Positions 35,478 through 45,700 of a DNA stretch of 64,000 nucleotides are shown here, in pieces (within the stretch, counting starts at the first letter, position 1; each line of letters starts with the position of its first letter). The notes under the pieces are model-generated. The model saw only the letters and a program-made list of their open reading frames with translations. It was not told where the DNA came from and did no database searches. Position numbers and translations under genes: made by a program. Source of the DNA: JBBREP01 sp038202885 (GTDB taxonomy: Bacteria; Actinomycetota; Acidimicrobiia; IMCC26256; PALSA-610). Where the stretch lies: assembly GCA_038202885.1 (NCBI GenBank), contig JBBREP010000005.1:17119-81118 (forward strand), given 5' to 3'.

Positions 35478-36092
35478 GTGGCGCTCGGTGCTGCGGTACT
35501 CGCGGCGTGCGGCTCGAGCTCCAAGAAGCCGGCTGCGACGACTGGTGGTGGTGGCGGCGCCACGACGACCGCGCCAGCAACGGGTGCGGACCAAGATCTG
35601 CAGATCGCCGCGCTCGCAACCGCGCTCGAGAACCTCGCGGTCGCCACGTATCAGGCCGGGATCGACGCTGCGAGCGCCGGCAAGCTTGGGACAGTGCCAC
35701 CAGCAGTGGTCACGTTCGCAACAACGGCGCAACAGCAGCACAACGATCACGCCTCGGCATGGAATGCCATCCTCGTCAGCGCCGGAATGCCCAAGGTGAC
35801 CGGCGTCGATATGACCGTGAAGACCGCAGTGATCGATCCAGCGTTCAAGAACCTCACCGATGTCGGCGGCCTCGCAACGCTCGCCTTGCAGCTCGAAGAA
35901 GTCGCGGCGGCGACATACCTCGAGAGCATCGATCTGATCAAGGCCAAGGCCGGTATTCAGACATCGGCCTCGATCCATCCCGTCGAACTGCAGCACGCGA
36001 CCATCCTCAACTTCATTCTCGGCAAGTACCCCGTGCCGCGCAGTTTCTCCACCACCGACGGCGCACGCGGCCTCACCGACCGCATCGCCTGA
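35478..36092 (+). CDS. Ferritin-like domain lipoprotein B, N-terminus probably truncated
   Basis: A 204-residue product from GTG 35478. It starts VALGAAVLAACGSSSKK: a hydrophobic core and lipobox (LAAC) but with almost no positively charged N-terminal part, as if the beginning of the signal peptide was lost. A Thr/Gly-rich linker leads to a complete ferritin-like four-helix domain with LENLAVATY, QQQHNDH, LEEVAAATY and LQHATILNF, holding all metal-ligand positions. It is in the same reading frame as gene A, separated by only TGA AAA GGG, and follows the inverted segment immediately. Confidence 0.75.
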   Translation: MALGAAVLAACGSSSKKPAATTGGGGGATTTAPATGADQDLQIAALATALENLAVATYQAGIDAASAGKLGTVPPAVVTFATTAQQQHNDHASAWNAILVSAGMPKVTGVDMTVKTAVIDPAFKNLTDVGGLATLALQLEEVAAATYLESIDLIKAKAGIQTSASIHPVELQHATILNFILGKYPVPRSFSTTDGARGLTDRIA

Positions 36093-36105
36093 ACAACGCT
36101 GCTGG

Positions 36106-36516
36106 TCAACCCGCAGGCAGCACCGTGGTGGTCGTCGATGTCGTCGTCGTCGTGGTGGTCGATGGCGCCAACGTCGTGGGCGCGGTCGTGCGTGGCGACG
36201 ACGTCGTGGGCGCGGCAGTGGTGCGCGTGGATTTCTGTGTGGTCGACGAACCTCGCTTCGAGGTCGTGGTGCGCGGCGGCGCGGTCGCGGTAGTCGTCGA
36301 CTGGTCGCGGGCGCTCGTCGTCGCGGTCGTCGTCGACGGGTTGGGAACGACAGCCACGTGCACGGTTGGCACCCGCGGCCCGGGTTCGGTCCGTACCCCG
36401 AGGTACAGCAGACCCAGACCGACGAACGCAACGAGCATCAGCAGCGTCGACCGTCGCATCCCGAGCCGAGCATGGATGGGGCGACCGAGCCAGTCGTACG
36501 GCCGAACCGCGCTCAC
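36106..36516 (-). CDS. Single-pass membrane protein with Thr-rich extracytoplasmic tail
   Basis: A 136-residue product from GTG 36516, which overlaps the MscS stop by 4 nt (GTGA). One transmembrane segment (RSTLLMLVAFVGLGLLYLGV, about residues 22-41), preceded by a short cytoplasmic part, and a C-terminal tail of about 90 residues rich in Thr, Ala and Pro (poly-TTT). It resembles the membrane protein beside helY in tail style, but not in sequence. Possibly glycosylated cell-surface linker; function unknown. Confidence 0.72.
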   Translation of the reverse strand: MSAVRPYDWLGRPIHARLGMRRSTLLMLVAFVGLGLLYLGVRTEPGPRVPTVHVAVVPNPSTTTATTSARDQSTTTATAPPRTTTSKRGSSTTQKSTRTTAAPTTSSPRTTAPTTLAPSTTTTTTTSTTTTVLPAG

Positions 36517-37388
36517 ATGGTTCCTTGCACGGTCGGCATGATCGGCGGCGACTTGATCCCGGATGCGGTCAACGCTGTCGCGCACCGCAACCGAAGCTCG
36601 CGTGCGACGTCGAACTGGCGCCCCGGCAAGGTGCGCGCCACGACGCGGAGCCGGACCAAACCGACCTCATAGGTTTCCACGCCCGCCACGACGGGATCGC
36701 CGAGCACCATGACGCGCCACGTGGCTTCGTCCGCCATGGCTTGCGCGGCCGCACGCAGCACGCGAGTTGCCGCGTCGAGGTCTTCGCCGACCGATACCGG
36801 CACATCGACGACGGCGCGAGACCACTCCTTCGACAAGTTCGTCACCTGGCGCAACGCGCCGTTCGGCACCATGACGACTTCGCCCTGCGCAGTGCGGATC
36901 TTCGTGATCCGCAGCGTCAGCTCCTCCACGGTGCCGGTCACACCACTCAACTGTCCGGGTTGCGACAGCCGGATGACATCGCCGAAGCCGAATTGATGTT
37001 CCGCGAACAAAAAGAATCCCGCGAGCAGGTCGCCCACCACCTGTTGGGCGCCGAATCCAATGGCCACGCCAGCGACGGTGGCCGGCGCGAGCAACGTCGC
37101 GAACGGCACGCCGAGCGCGTGGGTCGCGAGCGCCCCGGCCACAACGAACACCACGGCCACGAACGTCCAATCAAGCGCCTGCACCAGCGCCCGTGCGTGC
37201 TTGGCGCGCTCCGACGCAACGTCACCTTCATCGATCGCGTGTCGGATGCGGACTTCGATCGCGCTCTCGTAGCGCGCCGCGACCCAGCGCGCCAAGCGCA
37301 CGAGCAACATTGCGCCGAGCATGATCAACACGAAGGGAAGGAAGGCGTTGCGCAGCCAATCCCCCACCGTCGTGAATGCGATGATCAT
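36513..37388 (-). CDS. MscS-family mechanosensitive ion channel
   Basis: Osmotic-shock release channel. The 291-residue product from ATG 37388 (GGAG RBS) has three N-terminal helices, TM3 with LAPATVAGVAIGFGAQQVVGDL carrying the MscS pore-helix signature, and a C-terminal beta domain with FGFGDVIRLSQ, VEELTLRITKIRTAQGEVV and VPNGALRQVTNLS. A TTG start at 37415 is possible but has no RBS. Length matches small MscS (about 285). Divergent from the luciferase-like gene. Confidence 0.93.
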   Translation of the reverse strand: MIIAFTTVGDWLRNAFLPFVLIMLGAMLLVRLARWVAARYESAIEVRIRHAIDEGDVASERAKHARALVQALDWTFVAVVFVVAGALATHALGVPFATLLAPATVAGVAIGFGAQQVVGDLLAGFFLFAEHQFGFGDVIRLSQPGQLSGVTGTVEELTLRITKIRTAQGEVVMVPNGALRQVTNLSKEWSRAVVDVPVSVGEDLDAATRVLRAAAQAMADEATWRVMVLGDPVVAGVETYEVGLVRLRVVARTLPGRQFDVARELRLRCATALTASGIKSPPIMPTVQGTM

Positions 37389-37501
37389 CACTTCTCCACG
37401 CAGCAGTCCCGGCAACAGGACGATACTAGCAGGCGGGTACCGGAAATAGATTGCTAGTGTCGGCGCATCCCGCGACGGGCCGCCGTTCGTACACTGAGCG
37501 C

Positions 37502-38521
<1,020 letters not shown>

Positions 38522-38572
38522 TGGCGTCGCCCGCCGCCCCCGGGCTGACCGTGGGTTGCATAACCTCGGCAT

Positions 38573-40624
38573 GTGCCTACACCTGATTCCCGACCCTCGG
38601 ATCTGCGACTGCGTGTCCTCGACGGGCGCTTCGACTACGCGGACGGCGCCGAAGACGTCGTCCTCAAGACGCTCGCGGAGGCCACGGATGTCTCGAGTGG
38701 TTCCGACGAACTCGCCGCGCACATCGTCGACTGGCCGACGCAATATCACTTCTCGCGATTGCGTGCGAACGTCGTTCGACCGCTGCTGTTGGGTCCACAA
38801 CACCGCGTGCTGGATGTCGGCGCGGGCACCGGTGCCATCGCCCGGTATGTCGGCGAACAAGGGGCTCGGGTCGTTGCGCTCGAAGGATCCCTGAGTCGCG
38901 CCACCGCGTGTGCGACGAGATGTCGTGATCTCGATAACGTCGAGACGATTGCCGGCTCGCTCGAGGCGTTCACGGCATCCGAAGGCGACGCGTTCGAACC
39001 GTTCGATGTCGTGCTGTGCATCGGCGTACTCGAATACAACGCCGGCCCTCGCGGCGAAGCGACCGCCATCGAGTTCCTACGCTCGCTGGTACGGATCCTG
39101 CGTCCCGGTGGCTCGCTCGTCGTGGCAATCGAGAATCAACTCGGTCTGAAATATCTGCTCGGCTACGCCGAGGATCATCATCCCCTCCCCTACCTCGGCA
39201 TCGAGGGTTATCCGGCGGTCACGGGTGCGCGCACGTTTTCGCGCCAGCGCCTCGGCGAGCTCCTCGAGGCCGTCGGCATGACCGAGCAACGATGGCTGTT
39301 CCCGTTCCCCGACTACAAACACCCGCGCGCAATTCTCGATCGCGCGGCGTACGCACAAGACGACGTCGTCGAGTTCGTCGATGGCATCGTGCGCTGGCCG
39401 GTGTCGGGGGCGGCGTCGGCACGCTTGCGGATGGCCGACGACCGACGAGCACATCGCGAACTGCTTGCGGCCGGGCTCGGACCCGACGTATCGAATTCGT
39501 TCCTCGTGGTGTCTACCGCGCCGGACCGCCAAGGCGCCACCGCAGCACCACTGCTCGAGCCTGAGTTCGTGGCGCAGCACTATTCGGGAGAACGGCTCCG
39601 TCGATGGATGCGCCAGTCTCGGATCACGAGCGCGCCCGGTGCCGGACTGCGGGTCACCAGTTCGTCGGTGTTCGGCGAGCCAGGCGTCGGTGCGGCCGAG
39701 CGCCGCACGGGCGACGCGATCACCCAGCAGCCGATCGCGGCCCGCCCCTTCGTATTCGGAACGACCGTGGAACAGTCCATGCTCGACGCGTGCGCGAACG
39801 ACGACATCGACCGTGCCACGAGTCTGCTGCGCTCGTGGCACGCAACCATCACACAGGACGCGCGCGCCGTCGAGCCCGGAGCTGTCGATGCCGCGGGACT
39901 GTTTCGCGACGCGAGCACCACGAGCGTGCTCGCGCCCGTCGCGCTTGACTCGGGCCTGCCGAACTTCGTCGCGAGTGGCGCATCGCTCGTCTCAGTCGAT
40001 GACGAGTGGGAAGGTCACGGCGGCGTCGACGCTCGCCTCGTGGTGCTGCGAGCGCTCTGGGCATTTGCGTCCGAGGTCGTCCTGTGCGGCGTGCGGCATC
40101 CGTGGTCGTCGTGTGCGGACGTCGATGCGCTCGCCGTGGCTCTCGGCCACGCGGCTGGCCTCGACGTGGGCGCGGACGACCTCGAACGCTTCCGCGACGG
40201 GGAGGCGACACTGCTCGAGTTGGTGCACGGAACGCCGCGTTCGCAGGCATTGGCGAACCTCGAGCGCATTGGCCAGCTCGGGCGTTCGAGCGCCGAGCTA
40301 CCGGGAGAGAACCCCTTCACCACGATCATTGTGCGGGTACGCGAGCTCGAGCATGACGTCGCCCGTCTGCAACCACTCGAAGTCGAAGTGGTCGCCCAAC
40401 GTGAGTACACGACTCGGCTCGAACACGACCTCGCCGAACGCGCGTCGTCGGCGGCCGCCGCGCACGCCGAACTCGATGCAACCCGCGCCCAGCTGAACGC
40501 GACGAAGGCCGAGGTCGACGCTTGGGCCGCGCGCTGGAAGGCGTGGGAGCGGCGCGACCCGCTCCTGTGGCTCGCGCCGCGGGCCAAGGTCATCGCCCGG
40601 CGAGTTCGGGGCCCCAAGCAGTAG
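38573..40624 (+). CDS. SAM-dependent methyltransferase with long C-terminal coiled-coil extension
   Basis: A 683-residue protein from GTG 38573. A class-I methyltransferase domain spans about residues 60-260, with motif I VLDVGAGTGAIARYVG and EYNAGPRGEA...LVRILRPGGSLVVAIENQ. A central region of unknown fold follows (about 260-580), then a coiled-coil (about 585-665, EVEVVAQREYTTRLEHDLAE...) and a basic amphipathic end. The layout recalls enzymes of surface-glycan or rhamnan synthesis, but no partner genes are nearby, so that is speculative. Confidence 0.85.
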   Translation: MPTPDSRPSDLRLRVLDGRFDYADGAEDVVLKTLAEATDVSSGSDELAAHIVDWPTQYHFSRLRANVVRPLLLGPQHRVLDVGAGTGAIARYVGEQGARVVALEGSLSRATACATRCRDLDNVETIAGSLEAFTASEGDAFEPFDVVLCIGVLEYNAGPRGEATAIEFLRSLVRILRPGGSLVVAIENQLGLKYLLGYAEDHHPLPYLGIEGYPAVTGARTFSRQRLGELLEAVGMTEQRWLFPFPDYKHPRAILDRAAYAQDDVVEFVDGIVRWPVSGAASARLRMADDRRAHRELLAAGLGPDVSNSFLVVSTAPDRQGATAAPLLEPEFVAQHYSGERLRRWMRQSRITSAPGAGLRVTSSSVFGEPGVGAAERRTGDAITQQPIAARPFVFGTTVEQSMLDACANDDIDRATSLLRSWHATITQDARAVEPGAVDAAGLFRDASTTSVLAPVALDSGLPNFVASGASLVSVDDEWEGHGGVDARLVVLRALWAFASEVVLCGVRHPWSSCADVDALAVALGHAAGLDVGADDLERFRDGEATLLELVHGTPRSQALANLERIGQLGRSSAELPGENPFTTIIVRVRELEHDVARLQPLEVEVVAQREYTTRLEHDLAERASSAAAAHAELDATRAQLNATKAEVDAWAARWKAWERRDPLLWLAPRAKVIARRVRGPKQ

Positions 40625-40750
40625 CCCCAAGCGGTAGTGCGGCCGAGGGATCCCCGCCCCTGGCACGACGATGCGCGAGCGCCGCAACCTGCACCGGCTG
40701 GCCGGCCGGTACCTTGTTTGTCCCATGTCTACATTTCGGCGTCGCACACG

Positions 40751-42532
40751 GTGACCCTCGACGCCGGTGCACAACCCCGCGAGCTCTATCGCTGGCAGCT
40801 CGACGCGCTCATCAGTTGGCTGCGCTGCGGCCGCCGCGGCGTGATCGAGGCCGTCACCGGTTCGGGCAAGACCGACGTCGCGATCGCGGCCGCATCCGAC
40901 GCGCTGCGCCGCGGGCGCTTCGTGCTCGTGGTCGTACCGTCTCGTGTGCTCATGGAGCAGTGGCATTCCCGGCTGACGCTGGCGATACCCGATGCCCGCA
41001 TCGGCCGGTTGGGTGATAGCGGCAAGGACCACCCGAGCGCGTGCGACGTGCTCATCGCAACCCGTCACTCGGCCGCGGCGTACAAGCCACTACCCCCCGG
41101 CGACGGTGGTGGTCTGCTCATCGTCGACGAGTGTCACGGCCTGGGCGGCGGGATCCTGCGCCGAGCGCTCCTCAACCAATACGAGGAACGCCTCGGACTG
41201 ACCGCCACGCTGGAACGCACCGATGACGCCGTCGCTGATCTGTTGTTGCCGTTCTTCGGCGGGATCTGCCATCGTTACGGGTTCGAACATGCCATTGCCG
41301 ACGGCGTCTGCGCGCGGCCTCGGGTGGCGTTCGTCGGCGTGGCACTGTCGGTTGAGGAGCGCGCCGAATACGTCGCCACCGAGCAACAGCTCGTCTCCGC
41401 ACGCAACCATTTGCGACAGGTCCATGGAGTACCGCTGGAACCATTCGGCGACTTCCTCGCCGCGGTAGCGCATCTCGCCGAACACGACGCCGGCGCTGAC
41501 GGGCGCGCCGCGCGCGAATACCTCGACGCGTTTTCGAAGCGTCGCCAGATCGTTGCGCAAAGCAGCGGCAAGTACGAGCTGCTCGGCGACCTTGCCCCGG
41601 CCATCAGGGATGCCGACGGTGCCTTGGTGTTCACCGAAACGGTGCGCGCCGCGAACCACGCAATCAACCGACTCGATCCGCTCGTGTCGATCGATCTGAT
41701 CACCGGGTCGACCGCGCGTCGCCAACGGCGCGACATCCTCGCCGACCTGCGGGTGCGCAAGCTCGACGCGGTCGCCGCACCGAGGGTGCTCGACGAAGGA
41801 ATCGACGTGCCCGACGCCAACCTCGGCATCGTCATGAGTGCGAGCCGCACCCGGCGCCAGATGATCCAACGCATGGGCCGGATCCTGCGGCGCAAACGCC
41901 CAGGGGTCGCGGCCCGATTCGTCATCATGTTCGCCATGGATACCCTCGAAGACCCGGCCAACCGGGTCGAGCGGGACGGATTCCTCGACGAGATCGAACG
42001 CATCTCCGAAGCGGCGGGAGTGTTCGACAGTGAACGTTTCGTCGAGGTCGAGACTTTCCTCGCCGCTCCCGGGCCGACCGTCGTCCCAGAACCGGAACGG
42101 CTCGAGCGCTACGAACGCGCCGCGTTGGCTGCGGGCATCGCGCCCGGCGGCGCCGTCGATGACGCGACGATCGAAACGTTGGCTCGCGATCTCGGCATCG
42201 AAGTGGCCTATGCCTTTTTGAGCTTCGCCCGTCGGGATCCGCAGCTTGGCGAAACCCGCGACGCCGCGATCGGTCTCCTCGGCGACCGCCTTCGCCGACC
42301 GCGGCCCGACGCGACGATGCCGTACCTCGACGTCGAACTTGCGACGATGCCTCGTGTCACGACGCCGAGGGTCGAGCCCCGTCGATTGTCGACCGGGCGG
42401 GCGCCGCTCGAGATCGCACAAATCGGCACCTCCTGGCAGATCAGTTGTACTGGCTGCGGCGAAGCATCCCCGCTCGTCCAGTTTCGTTGGCAGGTACTCG
42501 ATCAGACCGTCGCGTGCCGCTGCGACGCATGA
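40751..42532 (+). CDS. XPB/SSL2-like DEAD/H-box helicase (ResIII family) with C-terminal zinc-ribbon
   Basis: Superfamily-2 helicase of 593 residues from GTG 40751. Walker A VTGSGKTD (about 31-38), DECH box IVDECHGLGGG, TATLERT (motif III), and motif VI QRMGRILRRKRPG are present. A C-terminal four-cysteine pattern (CTGCGE...CRCDA) suggests a zinc ribbon. An in-frame GTG at 40637 would add 38 residues without homology. XPB-like helicases in actinobacteria are probably involved in DNA repair; no repair gene is adjacent here. Confidence 0.92.
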   Translation: MTLDAGAQPRELYRWQLDALISWLRCGRRGVIEAVTGSGKTDVAIAAASDALRRGRFVLVVVPSRVLMEQWHSRLTLAIPDARIGRLGDSGKDHPSACDVLIATRHSAAAYKPLPPGDGGGLLIVDECHGLGGGILRRALLNQYEERLGLTATLERTDDAVADLLLPFFGGICHRYGFEHAIADGVCARPRVAFVGVALSVEERAEYVATEQQLVSARNHLRQVHGVPLEPFGDFLAAVAHLAEHDAGADGRAAREYLDAFSKRRQIVAQSSGKYELLGDLAPAIRDADGALVFTETVRAANHAINRLDPLVSIDLITGSTARRQRRDILADLRVRKLDAVAAPRVLDEGIDVPDANLGIVMSASRTRRQMIQRMGRILRRKRPGVAARFVIMFAMDTLEDPANRVERDGFLDEIERISEAAGVFDSERFVEVETFLAAPGPTVVPEPERLERYERAALAAGIAPGGAVDDATIETLARDLGIEVAYAFLSFARRDPQLGETRDAAIGLLGDRLRRPRPDATMPYLDVELATMPRVTTPRVEPRRLSTGRAPLEIAQIGTSWQISCTGCGEASPLVQFRWQVLDQTVACRCDA

Positions 42533-42723
42533 GCTAAACGCCAACACATCGCGGCGATACGTCGCGCCAAAACGTCGGGCGACGTAGGCCGAACGGACCA
42601 CTCAGATCGGCCGAGCGGCAACAGGCGTCACATTTGGCGTCACCAGCGAACCCAGGGCTTCTCCTTGCCGACCCCTTTCGGTGACAATCCCGACCAGTCC
42701 TTTGCGTACCGGGTGGAGCCTCC

Positions 42724-45700
42724 ATGTCACGTTCTGTCAGTCGTGCAGCCTCGGCTGCCCTTGCGCTGTCGCTGTGCGCCGCCGCGATCTCATCGCTGCC
42801 TGCGACGCCGGCGAGCGCCGCAGCGCCGTCGACCCCGTCGCCGGCCACAATCCACACGGGCGCGAGCACTGCCGACGCGGCGCCGTCGTGTTGGGCGATC
42901 AAGCAGTCGTTCCCGGCCAGCGCCGACGGTGTCTACTGGCTCCAGACGCCGACGCTCATCGCGCCGCAGCAGTTCTACTGCGACATGACGACCCAAGGTG
43001 GCGGTTGGGTCATGGTGGGACGCGGACGCGAGGGTTGGACGTTCAACTGGCGTGGCCAATCGAACGTCACCTCGCTGCGCACCACCGTCGCGGGCACCGG
43101 AGCATTCGCGCCGGCGGCACTGCCGACCACGACGATCGACGGACTCCTCGACGGTGGCCGCGTCGACGCGCTCGCTGACGGCGTGCGCATCCGGCGGGCG
43201 ACGAACAGCTCGGGTACGAATTACCAAGAGATGCGGTTCAACTATCTCAACCTCGACGGTTGGAGCTGGGATCTCTACGGCGGCATCCCGTTGAAGTCGA
43301 TCTCGTTCGACGGAGCCACCACGAACTTTTCGAGTTACAGCCGCTGTTCGACGGCAACGACCTGCGAGGTCAACCTCGACAATGGCCTTCGCCGCGTCGG
43401 GACCAAGTTGACGTCGTCGCACAACAACAAGCAGGGATTCGCGTACGGCGACAACATCAGCGGGTCCAACAGCTCGTCGTCGTACCTGTGGACCTATACG
43501 AACGAACGCAGCGCGCTGCCGTTTGCGCAGGTGTTCCTCCGCCCGATGCTCGGTGACGCCAACGTCGACTTCGCCACGATCACGAACGCCGGCACCGCCG
43601 TGCAGGCGCTGCGCCCGCTCCCCGTGTCGACACCGCAGATCATGCAGTGGGGCGTCACCGACGTATCGAAGCCGGCGACCGACCCCGACCCGAAGAACGA
43701 CTCGCCCGTCCTCGCCCTTGCGCAGGTCGGCAACACGATGTTCGTAGGCGGGAAGTTCCAGAACGTGCAGCACGGCGCCGGCGGGGCGAAGACGTCGCAA
43801 CCGTGGTTGGCCGCGTTCGACGTAGAGACCGGTGCGTGGATCAACACGTTCCGTCCGAGCCTGGATGGCGCGGTCTGGGACCTGCGCGCATCGCCCGACG
43901 GCAAGTTGTTCGTCGCCGGCAACTTCACGAGCATCAACGGCGCACCAAACACGGCCGGGCTCGCCAAGATCGACCCGGCGACCGGCAACCCTGTGTCCGG
44001 CTGGACGGCCTTCGTGAGCAGTCCGCGCTACAACACGCCGCGCGCCCATGCGCGAGCGCTCGACATCCAGGGCAACTGGCTCTACCTCGGCGGCAGTTTC
44101 AACACCGTCACCGGCGGTCCGAGCTTGACCTCGCGTTCCACCGGTGGGGTCGCACGGGTGTCACTCACCGACGGCACACCCGACGCCACGTGGAAGGGCT
44201 ATTACGACAACACCGTCATGGACATCTCCGCGAGTCCCGACGGTACGCGCGTCTACGTGGTCGGCTTTTTCAAGAACATGGGTACGACATCGGCATTCGG
44301 CACGCCACGCGACGCGGTCGCTGTCGTTGATGCCGTCTCGGGGGCGGCCATCCCGGGCATGAAGCAATACGTACCGAGCGCGGCCGATCCGACCCGCCAT
44401 TACCAGCAGACGATCATGGAGTACCAGGGATCAGTATTCCTGGGCGGCTCCGAACACGATTTCCAGAAGTACACACGCTCCGACCTCTCGCTCGTGCGCG
44501 GCAACGTCACCGAACACGGTGGCGACTTTCAGGCCGTCGCAGCCAAAGACGGCGTCGTGTACGGCTCGTGCCACTGCTACCAAGGCACCTACGCCGACAC
44601 CTACTCGTGGCCGCCAACCTCGAACTACGGCCGCGTCGACAACTCGCTGTGGACGAACGCGTACGACGCCACCACGTTCGACAAGATCCCTGACTTCGAC
44701 CCCCAGTGGGGTGTAAATACGGGTACTGGTGAAGGCATCTGGGAGCTGACGTTCGACTCCGACGGATGCTTGTGGGCCGGTGGCGACCTGATCCGCGGTG
44801 GCTATAGCGGTTCGACGCCGAACTGGCTCGGTGGTTTCGCGCGCTTCTGTCAGCGCGATGTCACGCCGCCGACGTCGCCGACCAACTTGCGCACGACTGT
44901 CAGCGGAGCGACGACGAACCTCCAGTGGGCCGCGAGCACCGAGAACACCGGCGGTGCGATCAAGTACGAGATCCTGCGTGACGACCGTGTCGTCGCCGTC
45001 CAGGGTGCGCGCACATTCGCGCTTCCCGACACGAACTATGGGCGCTGGTTCGTGCGCGCGATCGACGCAACTGGCAACCGCAGTGCGAGCACCGAGGTAC
45101 TGACGGTTGGCACCAAGCCCACCTACCCACAACTCGTCGCGTCCACGCCGCAGGTCCGCGGCCACTGGCGCCTCGGTGAGTCGGCCACGAACCAGGCCGC
45201 GGCGAACGCCGTCGGCGCCGACACCGGCACGTACTCGGGCAACGTCACCGTCGGCGCGCCCGGTGTGATCACCGACGCCACCAACACTGCGGCGACATTC
45301 GCGGGCAGCGATGGTGTCGTCACCATCCCGAGCTCCGCGACCCTGTCGCCCACGACGGCCACCTCGCTCGAGGCATGGGTCGACGTCGCCGATACAGCCG
45401 GCGCGCGCGACATCGTCGGCAAACTGGGCACGATGGCACTGCGGATGAACGGCGCGTTTTCCTTCAGCGTCAGTACCGGCAACGGCACGTTTACCGCAAC
45501 AGCACCGTCGTCGGTGACGACCGGGCGCCACCACCTCGTGGGCACCTACGACGGCGCATCGGTTCGGCTGTACGACTCCGGTGCGTTGGTCGCGAGCGCG
45601 CTCGCAACCGGCACCCTCGTCAACTCGGCCTCGCCGCTGCTCATCGGCAACGGCGCAAGCGGCGCCTTTGCGGGCGCCATCGACGAGGTTGCCCTGTACG

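Noticed and set aside
35469..35478. Possible stop-codon readthrough or selenocysteine joining the two ferritin-like genes, which are in the same frame
   Set aside because: The sequence before the TGA does not fit the family and is explained better by the inverted segment; no SECIS-like structure was seen.
42724..43560. Eukaryotic contamination, because of the fibrinogen-like domain
   Set aside because: The domain is in a typical bacterial secreted protein with PKD and LamG modules, and its GC content and codon use match the neighbours.
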